Assembly: GCA_030690415.1 (NCBI GenBank)
Contig: JAUYGZ010000011.1
Coordinates: 86,699-150,698, forward strand
Origin: a bacterium
Lineage (GTDB): Bacteria; Patescibacteriota; Gracilibacteria; JAUYGZ01
Length of the DNA: 64,000 bases
Direction: 5' to 3'
Below the pieces are notes generated by a model, which worked only from the letters and a program-made list of their open reading frames with translations, was not told the origin of the DNA and made no database searches. The translations under genes were made by a program, and so were the position numbers. This document shows, piece by piece, positions 17,303 through 25,853 of this stretch. Positions within the stretch are counted from its first letter, which is position 1, and each line of letters starts with the position of its first letter.

Positions 17303-18637
17303 ATGCGAAACACATTTCTATTCTCGACCACTTCGACTCTGCTCAGTGCGGGCCTCAGTGTTTTTGTCGTCATCCTAGGAGCATGGGGGTATTCAAAAGT
17401 TCTCGTGCAGGCCCAGCAGTTGCTCCCTGCTGGCGTTACCATTCCTTGTACTCCTGTTATCGTCTCAGCGAAGCTCAGCAACTGTAGTCTTCAGGTCCCG
17501 GGAGACACGATTGGACTGGATCACTTTCAGCTGTCCATTCCCAGGACACAGCTCACGTCTCTGGGTGCCTTGGATCGGAGCTCTTCCGTGCCACTTTCAG
17601 GAGTTTTTTTCAAGCTGGATCAGGCACAGACGACACAAGACTTTTCTCTGAATATCGCCTACGCTGATCTCCAGACAACGGCTTTGGGCACGTCACCATT
17701 CCCTCTCCTCACCTTTGATCTTGGAGTTGTTTCGGTTGATCCCAGCCTCTATCCCCTGACTATTCCCGCAGTGCTCAGGCAGGGGGCTGAGTTTCATACC
17801 CCAGACTCACTGGCTCAAGGAACAGCTGCCTTCACCGCGACATCTGACCTGAGGATAAATATCATCTTAACTCTCTCATCGACCGGCACTCCTGGAGCGG
17901 CCCCACCGACAGGTGGTGGAGACATTTCGTCCAGCTTTACCTATCGGGGGGGAGGTGGAGGAGGTGTTGGAGGATATACTGCCCCTTCTCGTTTCTGCTT
18001 CGCGGACGATCCGGAATCCATGAGCTTCGACGAATGGGACATCATCTGTGATGCGAAGCGGAGAGGCATCATCAGCGGTAATCCTCAATCCGATGGCACC
18101 TTTCTCTTTCTCCCCAATCAGCCCATAAATCGTGCGGAAGCGACCAAGATCGTTACCTTAGGAGAGCTGAGAAGTCTCGGATTGATCACTGATCAGGACT
18201 TTACTGCTCTCGAGAGCAGTATTGGAGCGGTCGCGTTCAGCGGACAGTCTATCAAGTATCCCAATATTCTTTCCTACAAGGACATCACCTACGATCCCGA
18301 CGGAACGGTCCCCTGGTACGCGCCCTTTGTCCTGATGGCGACAAGGTACCAGATTGTTCACGGTTATCTGGGAGACAATACCTTCCGCCCGGTGAATAAG
18401 ATCATCAACGCGGAGTCCTATAGGATTATCGGAGAGTCTGCCGCGAGAGCTTCCTCCCCGATTCAGACCGTCCTGGATCAGACCACTCAGCAGACCAAAA
18501 ATCAAGACTGGTTTATGAAATACATTCGCCAGCTGGAGAGTTACCAGCTCGAGTTTTCGCGGGACTACGAAAAATATACGACTCGCAAGGAGTTTGTCGT
18601 CCTGATGATGGCCCTTTTGAACAAGGTGGGCCTCTAA
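17303..18637 (+). CDS. SLH-domain secreted protein
   Basis: This 444-residue protein has an N-terminal membrane or signal segment (about 8-35), a beta domain of about 170 residues, a Gly-rich linker and a C-terminal pair of S-layer-homology modules. The modules show the SLH pattern twice: SFDEWDIICDAKRRGIISG with FLPNQPINRAEATKIV, then WYAPFVLMATRYQIVHGYLG with FRPVNKIINAESYRII. SLH modules bind secondary cell-wall polymers and anchor proteins to the envelope. It closes the surface-protein cluster and may anchor its neighbours. Related SLH modules occur in the large S-layer protein at 51854-56290. Confidence 0.82.
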   Translation: MRNTFLFSTTSTLLSAGLSVFVVILGAWGYSKVLVQAQQLLPAGVTIPCTPVIVSAKLSNCSLQVPGDTIGLDHFQLSIPRTQLTSLGALDRSSSVPLSGVFFKLDQAQTTQDFSLNIAYADLQTTALGTSPFPLLTFDLGVVSVDPSLYPLTIPAVLRQGAEFHTPDSLAQGTAAFTATSDLRINIILTLSSTGTPGAAPPTGGGDISSSFTYRGGGGGGVGGYTAPSRFCFADDPESMSFDEWDIICDAKRRGIISGNPQSDGTFLFLPNQPINRAEATKIVTLGELRSLGLITDQDFTALESSIGAVAFSGQSIKYPNILSYKDITYDPDGTVPWYAPFVLMATRYQIVHGYLGDNTFRPVNKIINAESYRIIGESAARASSPIQTVLDQTTQQTKNQDWFMKYIRQLESYQLEFSRDYEKYTTRKEFVVLMMALLNKVGL

Positions 18638-18644
18638 GCCAGTG

Positions 18645-18673
18645 TTGAACCCAGGATCTATCTCATCTACACT
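18645..18673 (+). promoter_or_regulatory. Promoter of ileS
   Basis: TTGAAC (18645-18650) and TACACT (18668-18673) are 17 bases apart. They lie 24 bases before the ATG at 18698. Confidence 0.55.
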
Positions 18674-18697
18674 GAGTCTACGAATAAGCTTTTTGAG

Positions 18698-21600
18698 ATG
18701 TTCCAAAAACCAGACCCCCGGCAATCCTTTCCCGAGCTCGAAGCAAGCATTCTCGAGTACTGGCGGAAAGACAAAACCTTCGAAAAATCTCTTCAGAAGA
18801 ATCAAGGGCAAAAAGAATATGTTTTTTACGATGGGCCGCCATTTGCCACGGGGCTTCCGCACTATGGTCATATCTTAGCGGGGACCCTCAAAGACGTCAT
18901 TCCCCGCTATCAGACGATGCGCGGGTACCACGTTCCACGCCGCTGGGGCTGGGACTGTCACGGGCTTCCCGTCGAAAACCTGGTTGAAAAAGAATTAGGA
19001 TTAGAGGACAAACAAGCACTGCTGGACTTTGGCATTGGTGAGTTCAACGAAGCCTGTCGATCCTCTGTCCTCCGCTATACCCGCGAATGGGGCAAGGTCG
19101 TCGAGCGTATGGGTCGATGGGTGGACTTCGAAGACAGCTACAAGACCATGAGCCCCGATTTTATGGAGTCTATCTGGTGGGTTTTCAAGACCCTCTGGGA
19201 AAAAAAACTGATTTACAAAGGCAAAAAGCCCATGCATATCTGTCCGCGCTGCGTGACCCCCTTATCGAATTTCGAAGTAGGTTTGGGCTACAAAGACGTC
19301 ACTGATTTTTCGACGACAGCCCAATTCCGGCTCAAAGAAACCGAGCAGAAGAAAAAACTCTTCGGCGATACTCCCACCTTTGTTCTCGCCTGGACCACGA
19401 CCACTTGGACTCTCCCGGGCAACCTCATGTTGGCGGTGGGGAAGGATATAGATTATGTGGTCATTAAGAAGGGATCAGATCAGTTTGTATTGGCCAAAGA
19501 CTGCTTCGAGAGCTATCGGGAACACTTTTCGGGGCTCGAAGAGCTCCCAAAAGAATCCATCAAAGGCAAAAAACTCGTCGGCCTCGACTACGAGCCCCTC
19601 TTCGATGTCTTCGTTGGCGCTGATTTACCAAATCTGGACAAGGCTTGGAAAATTTACGCTGCTGACTTCGTTACGACCGATTCGGGGACAGGTGTAGTTC
19701 ACATCGCCTCCGGATACGGAGAAGACGACATGATGATGGCCCAGGACATGAAAATGCCCATTCTTCAACACCTGCTGATGGATGGTCACTTCATTGAGGC
19801 CATGGGGCCGGAGTTCAAAAAACAGACCGTGATCGGTGAGGACAACAAGCGACGAACAGACGAATTTGTGGCGGAGAAACTTAAAGAGAAGGGGTATTTC
19901 TTTGCGTCCCATAAGTACCGTCACAGCTATCCTCACTGCTGGCGCTGCGAAAACCCCCTGCTCAACTTCGCAACGGATTCATGGTATGTGGATATCGACA
20001 AGGTGAAAAAGAAAATGCTGGCGTCCAATCAGAAAATCAACTGGGTTCCCGATCATCTCAAGCATGGCCGTTTCGGCAAATGGCTGGAAGGGGCCAGGGA
20101 TTGGGCTATCTCAAGAAACCGATACTGGGGGACGCCTCTTCCCATCTGGGAAGGCGACAAGGGCTCCGTCGAATGCCTGGGATCTATCGCTGATCTCAGA
20201 GCCCGCCTCCCCAAACGGATCACAAAAATCACTCTGGTTCGTCACGGAGAAAGTGAAGGAAATACAGTTGGCCTGCGTCAGGCAGAGCTTCCCGGGACAG
20301 GCTTGACCGAAAAAGGGAAGAGACAGGCCAAAGAAGCCGGAAAAAAGTGTGCCAAGCTCCATCAGGAGGAGCCATTTGACCGGCTCTACTACTCTCCTCT
20401 TCGCCGTACAGAAGAAACCGCCAATATCATTGCTGAAGCAATGGGGACAAACCTCTTCATGAGCGCTGAGGATGAAATCCGTGAAATCAATTTCGGGGAA
20501 AGCGAAGGAAAAAGAGACATCGAAATGAAAGAGGCTATGGAAGCGAGAGGAGCTCTTTTGCCCGAAGAACACTACAAATCCAAATGCGGAAAGACGGGCG
20601 AGTCTCATCACGATGTGACGGAGAGAGCGCTCCAGTTTATCCGACGCATGGCAAAAGAGCATCCGGGAGAGTCTCTCCTCATCGTGACCCATAGCGACAT
20701 TATCCGGCTGCTCTTGAGAGAGTTCAATGGAGACTCCCTGGAGCTGCTGTATGCGAAAGGTCACTACGCCATGGCTGAACCCAAAGAGCTCTATATCGAT
20801 ACTCAGACAGGACGACTAGTGGACCTTCACAAGCACTTTGTCGATGAGATGGAGTATCAGCATCCTGAGACGGGAGAAACCATGCGGCGTATCCCGGAAG
20901 TCCTCGACTGCTGGTTCGAATCCGGATCCATGCCCTACGCCCAGGCGCATTATCCATTCGAAAACAAAGAACAATTCGAAGCGAGCTTCCCCGCCCAGTT
21001 TATCGCCGAGGGGCTCGATCAGACTCGAGGATGGTTTTATACCCTGGTCGTACTCTCGTCAGCTTTGTTCGAAAAACCAGCCTTTCAAAACGTCATCGTC
21101 AACGGGATCGTCCTCGCTGAAGACGGCCAGAAGATGAGCAAGAGCAAGAAAAACTATCCTGATCCTCAGATCATCTTTGACAAATACGGTGCCGACGCTA
21201 TGCGCTTGTATCTGATGAATTCCCCGGTCGTCAAGGCCGACGATCTTCGCTTTTCTGAGAAAGGGGTCCAAGAAATGGTTCGCTCAACTCTCCTTCCCCT
21301 CTGGAACGCCTATTCATTTCTCCTCACCTACGCGGAGATCGACGGCTGGAAACCACAAGGCCAGATCACCTTCGTCCGCCACGGTGAAACGGAGCTGAAT
21401 AAGGAACATCGATGGCAAGGCTCCATGGACGAGCCCCTCAATCATGAAGGGGTGGAAGGTATTGAACGATTGAGGGAACAGACCAGGAATCTTCCCATTG
21501 ATCACATCGTGAGTTCCGACTTTCTAAGGGCCAGGCATACGGCAGACATCTTGAATACGGACTTCGAATTCGAAGTGGAAACTCTTGCCGGTCTTCGAGA

Positions 21601-23032
21601 GCAATCCTTCGGAGAGCATGAAGGAAAATCATTCGAAGACGACCTCAAAAAACATGGCTCGCAAGCCCAGGCGGTTTTTCAGGTGCGGAAGGATCCAAAA
21701 AAGGGAGAAAGTCTCAAGGATTTTGAAAAACGAGTAATCTCTACTGTCGAAGATCTCATCGCCAAACATCAAGGCCGGAATATTCTTCTGGTCGGGCATG
21801 GAGGGGTGTATTTGGTGCTCAAAAAATATTTTTACGGTATCAAAACCTGGGAGGATCTCTTCGAAAACCACTTCAGATACGTTCAAAATGGCGAACTGGC
21901 CATCTTCGAGACGGCCGTCCGCCGCGGCGGACAAGCCAAAAACAAACTCGACCGCTGGATCGTCTCTGAGCTCTCTACCTTGATCCGAGGCATGACAGAG
22001 GGCTTGGACGAGTACGATCTTATGCGAGGCCTCGATCCCCTTGTCCGCTTTATCGATTCCCTGACGAACTGGTACATTCGGCGGTCTCGGAGAAGATTTT
22101 GGAAGGGTGAAAGCGACGCTGACAAAAGCGAAGCGTACCAGACGCTTTACACCGTCTTGGTTGAAGTCTGTAAACTCCTTGCGCCTTTCGCGCCCTTCAT
22201 TACCGAGGAGATGTACCGCAATTTGACGGGATTGAAGTCCGTTCACCTGTCCGATTGGCCGGAGACGGAAGAAAGCCGGATCGATGAATCCCTCAATCGG
22301 GAAATGGAGATTGCCCGTCAAATCGTCACGCTTGGCCACGCGGCAAGGGCTAAGGCCAACATGAAGGTTCGTCAACCATTGGGTACCATCGAAATCGCGT
22401 TGTCACCGGATCTGATCGATCGGAAAGACCTGGAAGATCAGCTCGAGGTCATCCGTGAAGAGCTGAATATCAAAGAAATTCGATTCCTCTCCTCTGTCGA
22501 GGGCAAGGTCAGGATTCTCGTTAAACCCAACGCCAAACTCCTCGGTCCCAAATACGGTGCTGCCGTTCAACACATCATCACCGAAGCCAAAGCGGGTCAT
22601 TACAAAGAGCTGGAAAATGGTAATTATCGGGTACTCGACTTCGAGCTCAGCCTCAACGAGATTGAGATCGCCTACGAGGCCCTCGAAGAAGGGAAAGGCC
22701 ATCTGGTCGTAGAAGCAGGCCAGGGTATCGTTGTCATCCTGGATACCGAAATTACTCCAGAGCTTCGGAGGGAAGGCTTTGCACGAGATATCGTGCGATC
22801 TATTCAGGATTTACGAAAACAGGCTGACCTTAAGGTGGACGATCGCATTATCATCGGACTGACGACCGAATCAGAAGACGTTCAGACCACCATTGCGGAG
22901 CATCAGGATTATATCCGTAAGGAGACCCTGGCCAATGAGATCACTGCCGAAAAGCGCTCCACTGAGTGGGAGTCAGTCCTTGACCTGGGAGGGCAGGGAT
23001 GTGTGGTGACGGTAGAGAGGGGAAAAATGTGA
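18698..23032 (+). CDS. ileS: Isoleucyl-tRNA synthetase with two inserted histidine-phosphatase domains
   Basis: At 1444 residues this is about 400 longer than a usual IleRS. The synthetase parts are intact: HYGH (55-58), CWFESGSMPYAQ and KMSKS (812-816), with the DGPPFATGLPHYGH sequence typical of type 2 (eukaryote-like) enzymes. Between the GSIADLRA strand and the DLHKHFVD segment lies a histidine-phosphatase domain (about 508-690) with RHGE at H516, SPLRRTEETA, FGESEGK and the second catalytic His665 (VTHSD). A second one (about 888-1070) sits between the end of the catalytic core and the anticodon-binding domain, with RHGE at H895, FGEHEGK and His1034 (VGHGG). Both keep all visible catalytic residues. 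IleRS charges tRNA-Ile; the phosphatase role is unknown. The reading frame is continuous, so this is not an assembly join. Confidence 0.96.
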   Translation: MFQKPDPRQSFPELEASILEYWRKDKTFEKSLQKNQGQKEYVFYDGPPFATGLPHYGHILAGTLKDVIPRYQTMRGYHVPRRWGWDCHGLPVENLVEKELGLEDKQALLDFGIGEFNEACRSSVLRYTREWGKVVERMGRWVDFEDSYKTMSPDFMESIWWVFKTLWEKKLIYKGKKPMHICPRCVTPLSNFEVGLGYKDVTDFSTTAQFRLKETEQKKKLFGDTPTFVLAWTTTTWTLPGNLMLAVGKDIDYVVIKKGSDQFVLAKDCFESYREHFSGLEELPKESIKGKKLVGLDYEPLFDVFVGADLPNLDKAWKIYAADFVTTDSGTGVVHIASGYGEDDMMMAQDMKMPILQHLLMDGHFIEAMGPEFKKQTVIGEDNKRRTDEFVAEKLKEKGYFFASHKYRHSYPHCWRCENPLLNFATDSWYVDIDKVKKKMLASNQKINWVPDHLKHGRFGKWLEGARDWAISRNRYWGTPLPIWEGDKGSVECLGSIADLRARLPKRITKITLVRHGESEGNTVGLRQAELPGTGLTEKGKRQAKEAGKKCAKLHQEEPFDRLYYSPLRRTEETANIIAEAMGTNLFMSAEDEIREINFGESEGKRDIEMKEAMEARGALLPEEHYKSKCGKTGESHHDVTERALQFIRRMAKEHPGESLLIVTHSDIIRLLLREFNGDSLELLYAKGHYAMAEPKELYIDTQTGRLVDLHKHFVDEMEYQHPETGETMRRIPEVLDCWFESGSMPYAQAHYPFENKEQFEASFPAQFIAEGLDQTRGWFYTLVVLSSALFEKPAFQNVIVNGIVLAEDGQKMSKSKKNYPDPQIIFDKYGADAMRLYLMNSPVVKADDLRFSEKGVQEMVRSTLLPLWNAYSFLLTYAEIDGWKPQGQITFVRHGETELNKEHRWQGSMDEPLNHEGVEGIERLREQTRNLPIDHIVSSDFLRARHTADILNTDFEFEVETLAGLREQSFGEHEGKSFEDDLKKHGSQAQAVFQVRKDPKKGESLKDFEKRVISTVEDLIAKHQGRNILLVGHGGVYLVLKKYFYGIKTWEDLFENHFRYVQNGELAIFETAVRRGGQAKNKLDRWIVSELSTLIRGMTEGLDEYDLMRGLDPLVRFIDSLTNWYIRRSRRRFWKGESDADKSEAYQTLYTVLVEVCKLLAPFAPFITEEMYRNLTGLKSVHLSDWPETEESRIDESLNREMEIARQIVTLGHAARAKANMKVRQPLGTIEIALSPDLIDRKDLEDQLEVIREELNIKEIRFLSSVEGKVRILVKPNAKLLGPKYGAAVQHIITEAKAGHYKELENGNYRVLDFELSLNEIEIAYEALEEGKGHLVVEAGQGIVVILDTEITPELRREGFARDIVRSIQDLRKQADLKVDDRIIIGLTTESEDVQTTIAEHQDYIRKETLANEITAEKRSTEWESVLDLGGQGCVVTVERGKM

Positions 23033-23040
23033 TATGAGCT

Positions 23041-24324
23041 CTAGTCTCCCATGATAAAAGTAAACATTCCTTCTAGAGCTTTTTTGATATGAGGGGGAAG
23101 GGAAGAGGATTCGTACGGTTGGCAGCGGAGTGCCGCATGAAGACGCTCACTCGCGCTCTTGAGATCTCTTTGCTCGGGAGTTTTTCTACTGGAGACCCGG
23201 AAGGTTTTGATCCCTAATTTTTCGAAAATGGTATCCCGGTACTGGTTGAGGTGTTCACGACCATTATGTGAGGCCCCATCCACCTCAACAGCAAAGCATA
23301 ATGGAGAACCATCTCGAAGAGTTATTGTTACGAAATTATCACATTCGAATCCAAAGGTTTCCCGATTTGAAAGTATCTCAGATTCCCGTATTTTCTGTCG
23401 AAACGCTTTATTACTACGGCTCAGCCATAAGAAATATGCTTTGAGAATCCGTGTCATGTGGGCCTCACTCGGAGGATGACCATTTTTTTTGATTTTTTTA
23501 GGAGATTTTGAGATTCTCTGAAATCTTTTTAACCAATACTCCCGGTCAATATCTTGTGATATGGCCGCATGAAAACACTGTTTGAGCTGGATCTGATTCA
23601 GAGGAACATCATGGAGAGAAGTCAGAAGTCTTTCGATGAGTGAAAAGTGTTGAGAAAAAACGGAACAGGAATGAATGAGAGAAACTTTTTGGGCAATAAG
23701 CTTCGGAGAAGACTGCTGAGGATGTTCTAATATTTTCCCACCCGCCTCCTTGGCAATATAAGAATGATGAGTGGCTCCCACTCCGCGTTTTTTCAGTGCC
23801 CAGCATGTCCTGACCATGAGTCCATGTGGTGCTGAGTCGAGTGTCCTGACGAATGATGCACCCAGAAGGGAGAGCTCACGATCTCCTGTTTGTGTATTGG
23901 CTAAAGAGACAATGGAGAAACACAGATCCTGAGCTTTTTGGGAGTGAGAGTGCAGCTTGAGGCAAAGTTCTGGTAAAGAAGCCTGGAGTTGCTGAAGAAA
24001 TCTTCTTTCCGCTATTGATACGTGATTTTTTTTATTGATATCCCTGGCCCATTTGCCGATTTCCTGAATAGTTCGACTCAGATCACGACACTGTTGTGGA
24101 GAGAGCGATGAATGATTGAGAAGACTTTGAGAACGCTCAAAGCGTTCTGGAAGAGAGAGAGGATGGATGTTCTCTTGAATGTTGTCACGGATGTGACTGA
24201 GTCTTCCGTTAAGATTTCTCTGTTGAATATTTGATTGTTCTTCGGGAATCTCGTGAGCATTCTGAAACAATCGTTCACTGGTCCGTTCAATGTGTCGGCT
24301 GATACGACGACCTCGTTGACCCAC
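23041..24324 (-). CDS. RAP-like domain protein with helical repeats
   Basis: The C-terminal segment reads AVEVDGASHNGREHLNQYRD, then GIKTFRV. It matches the RAP/DUF559-type endonuclease-like fold, whose RAP branch is known from organellar RNA-binding proteins. The N-terminal 300 residues are helical with repeated Leu-rich units (for example ELSLLGASFVRTLD), reminiscent of the octotricopeptide/FASTK arrangement. RNA binding or RNA processing is therefore plausible but unproven. The frame is open to 24390, but only with TTG. I chose the GTG at 24324 because it begins the basic segment GQRGRRISR; the exact start is uncertain. It converges with ileS, 8 bases apart. Confidence 0.65.
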   Translation of the reverse strand: MGQRGRRISRHIERTSERLFQNAHEIPEEQSNIQQRNLNGRLSHIRDNIQENIHPLSLPERFERSQSLLNHSSLSPQQCRDLSRTIQEIGKWARDINKKNHVSIAERRFLQQLQASLPELCLKLHSHSQKAQDLCFSIVSLANTQTGDRELSLLGASFVRTLDSAPHGLMVRTCWALKKRGVGATHHSYIAKEAGGKILEHPQQSSPKLIAQKVSLIHSCSVFSQHFSLIERLLTSLHDVPLNQIQLKQCFHAAISQDIDREYWLKRFQRISKSPKKIKKNGHPPSEAHMTRILKAYFLWLSRSNKAFRQKIRESEILSNRETFGFECDNFVTITLRDGSPLCFAVEVDGASHNGREHLNQYRDTIFEKLGIKTFRVSSRKTPEQRDLKSASERLHAALRCQPYESSSLPPHIKKALEGMFTFIMGD

Positions 24325-24574
24325 GCAAAATAAATAAGCATATAGAGTTTTTTTTGCGCAGAGTATAAGACCATTATTGGGAATAAGCAAATAAAAACAT
24401 GAGCAGAATTAGTCAAGCAGCCGCATAGCTGAAGAAGTTCTTTGGAAGATTTTTTGAAGAAAAATGGTACCTAAACTCTACTTCAGCGAGTTTGACAACC
24501 CCAACTCCACCCCTCGGAATTGCGAGCTTCTTTCCTCTGCGATAAGTTGGAGATACGTTAATGATAGAAATAGT

Positions 24575-25801
24575 ATGTCCTTGAAAAAATCTCAAAAAGC
24601 GTCGAAAAAAATTCCACCTCGAGCCGTCAAAAAGGCTTCAGTTCACCCTGCCTCAAAAAAACCGTCACACGACAACATTCGAAAGTCGTCTAAGAACAGC
24701 AAAACCAGTTCCGCAAAACGGAGTAGCTCCAAATCAGTCTCAACAAAGCGGGCGTCCGGAATACAACATCGCACTACTCGCATGGAGCCCAAAAAAGTCC
24801 TTTTCATCACCCGAAGTCGATGGTACGTGGTTTCTTCGCTGGTGATTCTGATGACCCTCATGGTCACAAGTCTGTCATTGGCTTTCTATCCACTTCTTTC
24901 AGGAGAGTCGCAGGCCAGCATCCTGGCTCAGATGGGCGGGCAGGATGTGGTATCGGGGCAAGCGAAGAGTCAGGGAGGGGTTCTCCTGACCGTCGAGGAT
25001 CAGGGACAAAATGAAAACAAGCTCAGAGATATTTTTCAGACTATCTTCCCCGAGATGAGCGTTCGGGAAATTCCCTACGACTCTCCTCAGGGACAGGACC
25101 TGATACAGCAGCTCGGGATCACAGAGGTTCCCAATATTCTTTTTCAGGAAGGAGTTTTTGAGGAGCAGCAGCTTTCAGCGGTTGTACAGGACCTCTTTAG
25201 CCTTCAGCAAGGCTACTACGTGCTCAATGTTTCGTTTGTAAACCCCTCTGACCAGCTTTGGATAGGTGGAGCTCCCTACGCAGAGGGTGGGATAGCGATC
25301 GGGCAGAGTACTGCTCCGGTGACCATCCTCTGGTACTCCGATCTGCGATGTCAGCAGTGCAGGGCAAATGAACGCAACAACCTTCCCTCTCTCCTCCCAC
25401 TGGTCAACGAAGGCGTGGTTCAGATCATCTTTTTAGACCTGCCTTCCGGCGAAGAAAGTCAATTTCACTCGGCGGCTCTCGCCTGTTTCGCTCGGGTCAA
25501 ACAGGATCAACAGCAGTATGTCCAGCTCAGACAGAATCTTTTCAACCGAACAAACCTAAGCCAGGCCTACACCAGTCGTCAGCTCGAAGATGCTGGTATA
25601 AGTTGGGAAAATGATTGTGACCAGGCTGCTCTCGGAGATGTCTTCCGACAGCGGTCCGAGATGGCGGAGAAAGAAGGAGTCAGCTCACTTCCCACCCTGT
25701 ATGTAGGGAGATCAGGCAGTGGGCAGTACCACCGTTTGACTGGTGTTCAAAAGTTTAGCGTCATTCAAAAAATGATGGATGAGCTGATGGGATCCCTTTG
25801 A
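24575..25801 (+). CDS. Membrane-anchored DsbA-like thiol oxidoreductase with basic cytosolic tail
   Basis: From the ATG at 24575 the protein is 408 residues. The first 80 are an extremely basic Lys/Ser/Arg-rich tail resembling histone H1. A membrane helix follows (about 90-115), then two thioredoxin-like regions. The second carries the active-site-like CQQC after VTILWYSDLR, and SSLPTLYVG supplies the cis-Pro loop (LPT) typical of DsbA-family proteins. It likely forms or isomerises disulfides in secreted proteins; the neighbouring surface proteins contain paired Cys. The frame is open upstream to 24464, but those 37 residues lack the basic character and I do not favour them. The tail could bind DNA, RNA or acidic lipids. 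Confidence 0.8.
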   Translation: MSLKKSQKASKKIPPRAVKKASVHPASKKPSHDNIRKSSKNSKTSSAKRSSSKSVSTKRASGIQHRTTRMEPKKVLFITRSRWYVVSSLVILMTLMVTSLSLAFYPLLSGESQASILAQMGGQDVVSGQAKSQGGVLLTVEDQGQNENKLRDIFQTIFPEMSVREIPYDSPQGQDLIQQLGITEVPNILFQEGVFEEQQLSAVVQDLFSLQQGYYVLNVSFVNPSDQLWIGGAPYAEGGIAIGQSTAPVTILWYSDLRCQQCRANERNNLPSLLPLVNEGVVQIIFLDLPSGEESQFHSAALACFARVKQDQQQYVQLRQNLFNRTNLSQAYTSRQLEDAGISWENDCDQAALGDVFRQRSEMAEKEGVSSLPTLYVGRSGSGQYHRLTGVQKFSVIQKMMDELMGSL

Positions 25802-25817
25802 TTCGGTTCCTAAAAGC

Positions 25818-25836
25818 AGTATGCTCTCAGCATACT
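25818..25836 (+). promoter_or_regulatory. Perfect hairpin between the DsbA-like gene and the A2M gene
   Basis: AGTATGCT (25818-25825) and AGCATACT (25829-25836) form an 8-bp stem with a CTC loop. There is no T-run. It lies 17 bases before the A2M start, so an operator is more likely than a terminator. Confidence 0.45.
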
Positions 25837-25853
25837 TCGATTAATGATACTCA

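Noticed and set aside
20225..21905. Inteins in ileS
   Set aside because: The inserts carry RHGE phosphatase motifs and no Hint splicing signature or terminal Cys/Ser-HN junctions.
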